Source: Phialocephala subalpina (taxonomy: Eukaryota; Ascomycota; Leotiomycetes; Helotiales; Mollisiaceae). Taken from it: a stretch of 64,000 nucleotides of DNA. Below the pieces are notes generated by a model that was not told the origin of the DNA, searched no databases, and was given only the letters and a program-made list of their open reading frames with translations. Each line of letters starts with the position of its first letter. The stretch's first letter is position 1. The DNA lies in contig FJOG01000081.1 in NCBI GenBank assembly GCA_900073065.1, positions 26,755 through 90,754 on the forward strand, written 5' to 3'. Below, in pieces: positions 10,689 to 19,055 of the stretch. The translations under genes were made by a program, and so were the position numbers.

Positions 10689-11843
10689 ATGTGTTTTGGC
10701 AGCAAATCCGAGGTGGAGGATTCTTCCAACCTCAACGCAAGACCTGTTGATTCTACACCAACTACGAAGGCAAACACCTTGAGCAAGATGCCACAAGAGT
10801 CCTACGCCCCTCCAGCAGGGCCACCACCCAACTACAAGACCTCCGACGTATATTCACCTCCAAGCGGTCCTCCTCCAAATAGACACAGAGACGAAGACTA
10901 TGCCCCTCCATCAGGACCTTCACCTTCTCACGATCAATACGCACCTTCTCAAGATCAATACGCGCCTCCTCCGGGTCCTCCTCCTCCACAGCACGACTGG
11001 CAAACAGCGGTGCCCGATACCTCCCTCCTACCACCCCCTCCTTCATTCTTCTCTGGAAATCAACGAAGCTCGACAAACAATGCCACCGAACAAGAAGCAG
11101 AGCAAGGCGAGGCATGGTGCGAACAGAACCCTATGACGGAACCAATCACCTTCCCCGAAGCAGCGCTGGAAGCAATCGCAACAAGACAGATTGGAGTTAT
11201 CAAGCCTCGCAGCTATCAAGGGACATTGGAGCGACCAAGACCCGGTGTCTGGGCTGGGAAATCGAAATCAAGTTGCCCAGATTCCTGCATTACATCTACG
11301 ATTCCACTATATTCGGTCATGGCACACTCACCGATGCGCACAGGAAGGAGCAAGACAGTATACTACGAGGTCAGGATCGCGAAGAGAAATCGGAGAGAAG
11401 TCAGTCTTGCTATGGGTTTTGCGGCAGCTCCATACCCAACATTCAGGCTTCCTGGTTGGCACCGCGGATGCTTGGCTGTTCATGGTGATGACGGAAGCAA
11501 ATACATCAATGATCGCTGGGGAGGAAAGGAGTTCACACAACCATTCAAGCCCGGAGAGACGTTGGGCATTGGAATGACGTTCACAGCAAGAGACCTTAAT
11601 GCACCACCTGGATACGGACCCCCACAGGCAGAAGCTGCTACCCCAATCGATGTCGAGATATTCCTTACACGAGATGGCATAAAGGCTGGCAGCTGGAATC
11701 TACACGAGGAGGGTGACGCGGTGGAGGATCTCCCAGTCACCGGATTGGAGGGCTTCAACGATATCTATGCTGCTGTTGGCACTTTCGAGAGCGTTGAATT
11801 CGAGATTGTGTTCAACCCTGTGGAGTGGATGTTCCGGCCTTGA
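10689..11843 (+). CDS. SPRY-domain protein with proline-rich PPxY N-terminus (384 aa)
   Basis: Single exon. Residues about 35-120 are low-complexity and proline-rich, with repeated Y-[AS]-P-P-[AS]-G-P units and one clear PPxY motif (P-P-P-N-Y). Residues about 170-384 form a SPRY/B30.2-like domain: a Y-Y-E-V-R-I strand, G-F-A-A-A-P-Y-P, R-L-P-G-W-H-R-G-C-L-A-V-H-G-D-D-G, then G-D-V/G-I-G-M-type strands and a C-terminal Y-A-A-V-G segment. The domain order recalls the Ssh4/Ear1 group, where PPxY motifs recruit the Nedd4-type ligase Rsp5 to membrane cargo. Those proteins also have a transmembrane segment, which I do not see here, so this may be a soluble relative. Function is inferred from the family. 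Confidence 0.75.
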   Translation: MCFGSKSEVEDSSNLNARPVDSTPTTKANTLSKMPQESYAPPAGPPPNYKTSDVYSPPSGPPPNRHRDEDYAPPSGPSPSHDQYAPSQDQYAPPPGPPPPQHDWQTAVPDTSLLPPPPSFFSGNQRSSTNNATEQEAEQGEAWCEQNPMTEPITFPEAALEAIATRQIGVIKPRSYQGTLERPRPGVWAGKSKSSCPDSCITSTIPLYSVMAHSPMRTGRSKTVYYEVRIAKRNRREVSLAMGFAAAPYPTFRLPGWHRGCLAVHGDDGSKYINDRWGGKEFTQPFKPGETLGIGMTFTARDLNAPPGYGPPQAEAATPIDVEIFLTRDGIKAGSWNLHEEGDAVEDLPVTGLEGFNDIYAAVGTFESVEFEIVFNPVEWMFRP

Positions 11844-12544
11844 ACTGGTTCTTGCGAGGATTCTAGGCAGGCGGATTTTTGCAGTCCCTTCTGTGGATTG
11901 CATTCTTGAAGATCTTTTTCTTTCTTCTGTATGTCTTGGCCCCCGGTAAATAGGGTGTGGATTTGTTTGGCGCTCGGGACTTCATTGGACTTTGCAATGC
12001 AATTTTGAATACAACAATACCAATCGTTGTTTTCTCCTTTGGAATCTTGTATTGCTCATTCTCGTTTCGTGCAAGTTGAAATCTACATCATCTGCATTCA
12101 CTTATCAGGCGATGATATCACCAGCACTTTCCGCTTCGTCATTGTCTCTTTGAAGATGTATTACGGCTGTCATCTGAGTACTCTCTACTCTGGGTACTAG
12201 TGTATACTACCGAAGCTAAAAGTCGACTAGAATTGCACTAGCCAGGCGGCGTAACAACTGTCATCGAAGTAAAGTTTGGTTCTAGTACAACATGACAACT
12301 ACAAGTCATCTGGAAATTCTAGAACTCTTCTGAGAGTCGTGACGGAAGGGTCATAATAGTCCCCACATCCTTAGCTTCTTTGCGATTGTCAAATGACTTA
12401 AATGTCCCTCCTCCTAGAACTTTGCGTTCAATGTTGCCACCAGTGCTATTCATATACCACGACGGCTATCACCGACCTTAGGGAGCACATTACATGTACT
12501 CGAAAGCTCGATACTCGACATCACCCGAAACTCAACGCAATATC
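11844..12544. other. Intergenic region upstream of the tandem gene family
   Basis: Non-coding flank of the SPRY gene and the 5' region of tandem copy 1. The frame of copy 1 stays open upstream to an ATG at 12494. I preferred 12545 because the next family features follow shortly after, but 12494 cannot be excluded. Confidence 0.4.
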
Positions 12545-13012
12545 ATGGTCAAAGAAGGCGATCAGACCGGTTGGCCGGTTCCGCCTGGTTACAACGAGGC
12601 ATGCAACACCTCGACCAGCGAGAAGACCATCGGCAGCACTCCCTCAACCAAGCAATCGAAGTCTTTATTCGGCTTTCTTCGACGCAACAAGACTGCTCCA
12701 GACCCTAACCAAAAACTCGCCTCGAAAACACCTAAATGGACCTGGACGAACGCTCAATGCCGTGAGTGGCTCAAGGCTGTCTGCGTGTGGTATCTGGATT
12801 ACAACGAGGCGGACGCAGAGAAGATTTCGAAGAGGTTCAGGGGATTTGGACCCTCTATCTATTCAACATCACTTACGGGTTGGGAAACTGTTTTGAAAGG
12901 CCAGAAGACTGATGCATATGCCGTCTGTACTTTGGTCTACAACCTGCAGAAGTCAAAACGTCCCCTGCCGAGGTCGAACGGGGGTTACAACCCATGGAAA
13001 GATGCTAAGTAA
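12545..13012 (+). CDS. Tandem family copy 1: PPxY plus W-W-NAQC module protein (intact)
   Basis: About 155 residues from the ATG at 12545; an in-frame ATG at 12494 would add 17. A P-P-G-Y motif (PPxY type) lies near the start, then a Ser/Thr/Lys-rich linker, then the family module from about 12730: W-T-W-T-N-A-Q-C-R-E-W-L, a helix-like stretch, F-R-G-F-G-P-S-I-Y, a conserved Trp, and a final A-V-C-T-L-V-Y helix. I do not recognise the family. The module's size and mostly helical pattern recall a SAM-like fold, but that is only a guess. It is the first of six same-strand copies at 0.7-1.0 kb spacing and one of two without lesions. Confidence 0.65.
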   Translation: MVKEGDQTGWPVPPGYNEACNTSTSEKTIGSTPSTKQSKSLFGFLRRNKTAPDPNQKLASKTPKWTWTNAQCREWLKAVCVWYLDYNEADAEKISKRFRGFGPSIYSTSLTGWETVLKGQKTDAYAVCTLVYNLQKSKRPLPRSNGGYNPWKDAK

Positions 13013-13279
13013 TGGTCGGGTTTTCGAGGGTGCTGGTTGCGAGGGGTCGTCATTTTGGGGTGAGGTGGATGGGTCCGTGTTTAGCTTGTACTCTAGTCCT
13101 GGATGGGGTGGATAATTAGCGCCCCGAATGCACGATATCTCGCACGCTTTCCTGTCCAGTTATTCTTCTCACCTGTGTTCATTCACCAAGTCTCCCTCTT
13201 CACTTCATCATTGAAATTGCACTTTCCACCGAGACAGCACTGAGCATCGACTAACCTCGTTCCTTCTCTCTTTACTAAG

Positions 13280-13746
13280 ATGGATTTTTTCAAGCTGCCA
13301 TGGACAAAGACTCCCAAGTCCTCAAGTACCCAAAAGCCATCTGACAAGAGCCCTCCTCCTCCTCCATACTCAACTTGCACATGCCCGCGGCCAAATCCTG
13401 TGCCAGAAACATCGCTGACCCTAGTCCAAGAAAGCTGCCGCCAAAAAGCGACCGACATCCCTCAATGGCTTAGTCTCAAGTGGAGTAAAGAGAACAGATT
13501 GAACACATCTGCATCACCAAACTCAATTACGAGCCTCAGAAAGCACGAGAAACGGCAACGAGATTCAGGGGTTTCGGACCTACTCTATTTGCGATGAGTT
13601 TGGAGGTCTAGAAATATATGTTCGGTAAGGAGGAGAGTATTTGGGAGGCAAACGTCGTCTACAGCTTGGTTTTTGGGTACAGGCATGCGAAGGGCGCTAT
13701 GCCTCCTAGTTCCATTTTCCCTCACCACGGCAAGAAGAAGCCATGA
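13280..13746 (+). pseudogene. Tandem family copy 2 (frameshift and stop)
   Basis: Begins with an ATG at 13280 followed by a P-P-P-P-P-Y motif. The frame follows the family as far as K-W-S-K-E (about 13480), then a frameshift is needed to continue in the alternative frame as I-C-I-T-K-L-N-Y-E, F-R-G-F-G-P-T-L-F and G-A-M-P-P. An in-frame TAG sits where other copies have Trp (after S-L-E-V), which a single G-to-A change would produce. The end (H-H-G-K-K-K-P, stop 13744-13746) resembles the end of copy 3. Confidence 0.65.
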
Positions 13747-14291
13747 GAGAATGCTTCGAGGATAGACCGATGGGAGGAAGTCCATGCCAGAATGCAAGAA
13801 GATGATTATCCGATCATTTCTAGGTCATTAGATTACAGGAAAGTGACAACTTGAGACGTTTCATCTGGGACCATGGTTTGAACACAAAGAATACAAGAAG
13901 CACTCAGGCGGCACATGCCAATCGCTATTTTCTTTAATATACTTTCCATCTCAACCAGGATTTTTCGCCTCACGTGGACGTCTTCCCATCTCAAACTAGT
14001 TACATAAGCACATACAAGCGGGAACCAAGGAGCCGGGACTTTGGTACAGTGGGCAGTCATGACACCAAGTCTTACGAGTACGCATCTAGCATTCTTCTAG
14101 CTCGATTCTCCCGTTGTTCTAGAATTCTAAAATTGTTCTTTCATTCTACTTTCTCCGTCACTTGAAGATTGCATCCACCAATTCACATCAAACTTCAACA
14201 ACTCCATTCAGAAATCGTTGTAACAAGATTGTCACAACCCCAAAACCATCCGGCTCAAGACCCGAATCAATCTCGATTCTCGACGTTCACA

Positions 14292-14790
14292 ATGACCTCC
14301 GGAACACCACTACCGCCGTCATATCAGGACTCTTCATCAGCAGACCCGGCGCCAATATTTTCATGGGAATGCTTCGATCAACTCCAGAGACACCCCTATT
14401 CAAAATCAAACCCATCATAAGACGATCGCGAACAAACCTCCACCATATACCCCGCTATCAGAGATGACCTTTTCATCGATGGGCATAAAAGCTTCGGACA
14501 CGTCGTAATGGCTCTGGTCTAATGCCGAAGCTCGAATTTGGATTACCGCTGTATGCATTGAGTATCTCAATTACTTGCTCGAAGAGAGTGAGGCTATTGC
14601 AAACAAATTCAAAGGAATGGGAAATTTCCTCTTCGCCATGTGTATTGAAGAATGGGGAAAGATGTTCAAGGAGCCAGAAGACGGAAGCTCGATGTTCAAT
14701 CTCATTTTTTCTCGAAAGCATTTGAAAGGTGCTGTGCCTCCGGGACCCAGCGTTTCGCATCACCCGCAGAAATATGGCCAGCAGAAATAA
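14292..14790 (+). pseudogene. Tandem family copy 3 (stop before the module, uncertain start)
   Basis: The module is intact from 14509: W-L-W-S-N-A-E-A-R-I-W, F-K-G-M-G-N-F-L-F, then G-A-V-P-P and a stop at 14788-14790. Upstream in the same frame is a P-P-P-Y motif about 24 codons before the module. A TAA at 14506-14508 stands directly before the first Trp, where copy 4 keeps CAG (Gln), so CAA-to-TAA explains it. The plausible start ATG at 14292, followed by its own P-P-S-Y, is in another frame, so a frameshift or a missed intron must also be assumed. Confidence 0.6.
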
Positions 14791-15138
14791 AAGCATGATG
14801 TTTTTTACGGGGAGTGATACTGTGGGAGACTACCTCATCTGGCTCGTTACGGACGAAAGCGAGGGATCAAATTGTGGACAATGGTTGGGTGCGAGATTAG
14901 GGCTGCGCTGGGTAGCTTACCATTTCCGTTCAAGACGGCCGTGCCAAAGCGAAAGTGTATGCGGACCAGACAAAATGTTAGACTAAAAACTTATTAAGCG
15001 ATTACAACAGATTGCTCCAAGTTATCTCCGAACATATGGCTGCTGCCTGAACTTTCAATCTTCCACTGCGTGCTCCCGTTATTATTTACGTTTCTCCATT
15101 CAAAACCCAAACCACAGGCCAACCCAGCTCACTTCAAG

Positions 15139-15630
15139 ATGGCCTGGTACAGAGGGGTTTTCTTCAAGAGTGCCAAGACCTTATCAAAATCTGACAACGC
15201 AACGATCAGTCATGGGACTCCGGAAAATCCTCTCTCGTCTTCCGCCATCGAAGGGAGTCCGCAGGAACAGCAACCACCACCATACTCAGATCACTTGACT
15301 TCAGTGAACAACGTCCCCGCTATCTCGCATCCAGAGATTAGAGCAACCGTCGCTCCACAGTGACTTTAGTCCAATGCGTAAAGTCGTGCCTAGTTGAAGG
15401 CTATTTATATCACATATCTTAATCGAACATCACAAAACGCAAAAGAAACGGCAAGCAAGTATCATAGGATGGGACATTATCTTTTCGGTATGACGCAACA
15501 AAAGTGGATGAATCTTCTAGGTGAAGGGGACGGGGCTTCGGTGTATGGTCTGATTTTGAGTCTGAGGGATGAGAAGAGCGTTGTCCCAGATAATATTAAC
15601 GTACCGCATTGGGAGGAAGAGGGGAAATGA
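15139..15630 (+). pseudogene. Tandem family copy 4 (four stops, all transition-type)
   Basis: Start ATG at 15139 (M-A-W-Y-R-G), with P-P-P-Y-S-D about 30 codons before the module. The frame then stays aligned to the family to the end at 15630, but within 12 codons at 15361-15396 four stops occur: TGA and TAG at the two Trp positions of W-L-W, TAA at the Gln of N-A-Q, and TAG at the next Trp. Each is one C:G-to-T:A transition from the family residue. Downstream module features (Y-L-N, F-G-M, W-M-N-L-L-G) are preserved. This looks like a RIP-inactivated duplicate. Confidence 0.7.
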
Positions 15631-16067
15631 ATGGGCGGTTGAGCGAGAGACATCGTGTATTAGGTCTTTATACTGGATTAGTATTTTCATCTCCAAGCAT
15701 TGCCTAGACTTTCGTCATCATCCGGTAGTCCAGGCTATGATACCAGGACGATAACAGACCAAAATCACGATGCTTCGTCCGCCGCAGCATATGCATCACA
15801 ACCTAGCCTAGTCTGGTAGGCAGTGGGCATATATGCGAGAGTCTTGGGCTTTGGTCGCTAGGTCCCAAAGTCACAAAAAGCGGGAGCTAATGCATCTAGA
15901 AACATGAAACCGCATAATTTCACCACCTTGCACTTCGAAGCCGGTGGCCAATGATCAGTACGAAAACATTAGTATTCAGTTCTTCAGAATAGTACACACA
16001 CTTCAGAACGACTTCTTTCAGAGAGAGATGTCTTTTCAGAGGAGCTGGTTACAATAATTCTCAAATA

Positions 16068-16617
16068 ATGAGCTGGAGCCATCTCGAGGACGATTACTTT
16101 ACACTTCAGACATCAGATATGCTGCCATCATACGAAGATGGTTGTGCTACCCCAGAGTCAGGGCCTTGAAATAGCCACACTGGCACAACCACCCAGCCAA
16201 GACAAAGCGCAAACAACGGAGGAAGCACTCAATAGCGATAGAAACGCGACCGGCTCTCGAGTGATGCTTGGAGCCCTGCGCGAGAAAGCTGAGAGGTACA
16301 CATTGGCTCGTTCAATCCTCATGTTGGAATGGGATATAGCTCAGTGTCGAACTTGGCTTGTTGCAGCCTTGATAGAACTCTGTGGGATGAAGCACGACAC
16401 CGCAAGAACCTTTACTGCAACAATATTAAGAGATCACTCTAATAGATATTTTCTCCATGCACTACCCAAAACTTGGTGAGTGAGCTACCTTGAGAGCCGA
16501 AACGGAGGACGAATATACGCTCGTCTGTCGATCGCAAGAGGGAAAGGAGCTGTCCCCCAAACTCCCCAGATTCATATACCACCTGAAGATATGAATGGGT
16601 ATCCATGGGTTCAATAG
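16068..16617 (+). pseudogene. Tandem family copy 5 (frameshift and TGA)
   Basis: An ATG at 16068 opens a frame with L-P-S-Y-E-D (a weakened PPxY). The module lies in a different frame, open from an ATG at 16138: E-W-D-I-A-Q-C-R-T-W-L, then a TGA after L-P-K-T-W. The same frame resumes with V-S-Y-L-E-S and the family's G-K-G-A-V-P signature, ending at 16617. It needs one frameshift and one stop read-through, so it is very likely broken, though a short protein from 16138 is possible. Confidence 0.6.
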
Positions 16618-16904
16618 TGGGGTTTCGGAAGAAGAAATCGGTCTGCGCATGATTGAGGTAGGCTGACAGCTCATCAAGCAGAAACGAAATCACGTGTGTT
16701 AGATTAAGGGGGCAGGTTCGTGACACTCAACACGGGACCAGGGTTGTCTATTTCTGGTACGCTCATTTATCAACGATACACATCGAGTATCGAGCAAATG
16801 AAAGCGACGGCAAACTTGGAGGAACAACTCATGACCTAAATACGGCGATGTCCTCGACCTTCCTGAACATCTCATGGTTCTCATCATCACTGCAAACACC
16901 CAAG

Positions 16905-17699
16905 ATGGGTAGCACTTGCTCAGGACTCCGAAGGCAAAGACCACGTACTCGGCAAGAGGATGGCAAGCAATCAGCACCACCACCGTATGAGCCTGGAAGA
17001 AGGACGACAAGCATAATTGACGAGCTGGACAAAGAAGAACCACCGTCACTTTCAGCCCACCCCGCACTAAGAGACCGATGGACACTTGACCGGATCTCAA
17101 CTTCATCGCTGCGGACCGCCACAACCGATTCATCGCCATCGGTCTCAACTTCGGGTAGATTTCTTCCTCAAATTCCAGAACAAGCCCACCATGAGCTCCA
17201 CACCCCAGGAAGCCACAGCTTGAGACGGCTCTCAGTCACTACACCGCCTCCATTGCCCTTAGATGAGATCGTAGCTTCCACCACGCCACTTTGGCGATGG
17301 AACAACGCACAATGCCAAACTTGGATTGCGGCTGTCCTCATTCAGTATGCTGGAAAGTCTCAAGATGAAGCGAAGATTTTGGCCTCCGGTTTTAAAGGCT
17401 GGGGACCAAACTTGTACATGAAGGAATGGAAGCAGTGGAACGCATGGCTTGGACAGGACGGACAGGCTATTTTCGCTTTGCTGATGGAGGTTCATGGAAA
17501 AGAAGGAGCAGTACCAACGACAGTGGAGATTGCACACGTACGCCTTATTCCCATACTAATTTGCTGTTTTTTGGTTATCGAAGCTCCAGAGCTAGGAGCT
17601 GTCTTAGGAGCTGAGATATCAAGCAAGCGGACACGATCCGTTTGGATGCAGGCTCCTCAGACAACTCCCAGCTCCCGGAACTTCCAAGCCAAATATTAG
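16905..17699 (+). CDS. Tandem family copy 6: long intact member with possible lipidated N-terminus
   Basis: From the ATG at 16905 the frame is 264 residues; an upstream in-frame ATG at 16848 would add 19. I favour 16905 because it starts M-G-S-T-C-S, which fits an N-myristoylation signal (Gly2, Ser6) with an adjacent Cys for palmitoylation. P-P-P-Y follows at about residue 30, then a longer Ser/Thr-rich linker than in other copies. The module begins near 17290 (W-R-W-N-N-A-Q-C-Q-T-W-I, F-K-G-W-G-P-N-L-Y, G-A-V-P). After the module (about 17540) a GTACGC and a later branch-like CTAAT suggest an intron, so the last 50 residues may differ. A Lys/Arg/Glu-rich open stretch at 17730-17810 could be a further exon. 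Confidence 0.6.
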   Translation: MGSTCSGLRRQRPRTRQEDGKQSAPPPYEPGRRTTSIIDELDKEEPPSLSAHPALRDRWTLDRISTSSLRTATTDSSPSVSTSGRFLPQIPEQAHHELHTPGSHSLRRLSVTTPPPLPLDEIVASTTPLWRWNNAQCQTWIAAVLIQYAGKSQDEAKILASGFKGWGPNLYMKEWKQWNAWLGQDGQAIFALLMEVHGKEGAVPTTVEIAHVRLIPILICCFLVIEAPELGAVLGAEISSKRTRSVWMQAPQTTPSSRNFQAKY

Positions 17700-18187
17700 C
17701 TTTTCACAGTGCTAAATCGTTGGACAGTATACATTGGAGGATAAGAAAAGGGCTGAGCGAGAGAGGAGGTCTAGAAGAGAAGGCGAAAAGGCTGCTAAGG
17801 AAAGGAGGGCGTAGAGAAGAAGGGAGAGCAGGAGCTAATTTCGAAGAAATGGGGAACAAGGGAACAGTTGCCATTGTGATGGGAAGGAGTCAGTTGATTG
17901 TTTATCGGTTCTTATTACATTGTAATTTTGAATGTAACTTTGCTTCTCACGAGCTAATCGTCGATCGTAAACATTGAATTGATGGCAATTACTTAAAACA
18001 TCTGATTTTGATCCGCAATTCTCTGTATTATTTTACGTTAATACTTTGATTATTATTAATTATTTATTGAGAGTTATTATACTTATAATTAGCGCGATTT
18101 TAAGCGCGATTTTTCAAGTTTAAATATTAAATTTCGATAATTAATAATAATATCGCCATTTTTATTAGTATATTATAAAGGGGTAAT
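17700..18187. other. Transition from gene space into AT-rich DNA
   Basis: The first 290 bp have normal composition and a charged open stretch. From about 17990 the sequence becomes AT-rich with few CpA. It ends with the target site GTAAT of the Gypsy element. Confidence 0.5.
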
Positions 18188-18535
18188 TGTAACGGTCGGC
18201 TCGTCTAGCTAACTATAGGGTTGGTTGTATGTGATAAGGACTAGGTAATTCCAGTGAAGAGTAACGTTTAAGCCTAGTTACTAAGTATAGTATTAAGATA
18301 CTGTATTTGAGTTGAGCACGAAGCTCTTATCTAAGGAAACCTATTTACTTATATAGAACCTTCCTATTTACTGGAGTCCCCAAAGAGTGGAGTCCCCAAT
18401 CCTCCTAGACTCCATCCGCCTTGGACTCCATCACGTGACTACTAAGCCCCGTGTCCCCATGATCCTAGGGTCTACTGTAGACGAGCTTACTCGCTTACTG
18501 AGCCTATAGTCCACTAGATCATATGAGTCGTAACA
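18188..18535 (-). repeat. Gypsy 3' LTR (left copy)
   Basis: 348 bp, starting TGTAACGG and ending CGTAACA on the plus strand. It differs from the right LTR at about 17 positions by hand count, all transitions, with no indel. Confidence 0.92.
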
Positions 18536-18548
18536 CTATCCCCCTTCC
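18536..18548 (-). other. Polypurine tract
   Basis: On the minus strand GGAAGGGGGATAG lies directly before the 3' LTR, the expected priming site for plus-strand synthesis. No clear tRNA primer-binding site was found next to the other LTR. Confidence 0.7.
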
Positions 18549-18635
18549 GGCTAGCGTAGTCCCAACGCTTAAATCAGGGTAAAAAAACATTATTCCTAGA
18601 GCTACATCCTCCCTTTTTCCTCACCATTCCTCACC

Positions 18636-19055
18636 ATATCGCCCATCGCTCATAAGAAAAGGAAAGAGAGGCTAGCGCTCGCTCTGCGCATCGAGAAATC
18701 GAGGCGCCTAGTAAAAACGTGCTCCCATTGCAAAAGCCACGCCCGCCAATACTTCCTCGACAAATTCGAATCGCCGCGCTATTCTAAGTGTATTCGTTCC
18801 AAATGATTATGCGACTCCGCGGGGTACTTAGAAGTGGTAGCCCGCAAACCCGTGTATCGTTTTTTCTGTGGTCCTCGACTTAAGAAAGTCCTTTTAACTG
18901 TCTCTAAGCCTCCTCCGAATCCCTTGCTAAATCCTTTTACTTTTTGGCTATTAGCCTTCGAGTTGGACATTTCCGAGCTCGAGATAATCGACCTCCTTTT
19001 TTGGGCAATTTCGGGTTTTGGCAGTAAAACGACTCAAACTTCTCAAAGTAATTAA
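18636..19055 (+). pseudogene. Possible extra ORF antisense to pol, Cys-rich
   Basis: A plus-strand frame within the Gypsy element, opposite to pol, runs about 140 codons with a single TGA. It has a basic start (H-K-K-R-K-E-R), then C-S-H-C, a second Cys pair (K-C-I-R-S-K, then L-C-D), and a hydrophobic tail. An ATA at 18636 could be a RIP-altered ATG. Small Cys-rich ORFs of this kind accompany some fungal Gypsy elements, from memory and not checked. The tail overlaps the chromodomain-coding strand, so chance openness is a real alternative. Confidence 0.35.

Noticed and set aside
12402..12896. 164-codon plus-strand frame overlapping tandem copy 1.
   Set aside because: The family module with clear homology to the other copies lies in the other frame.
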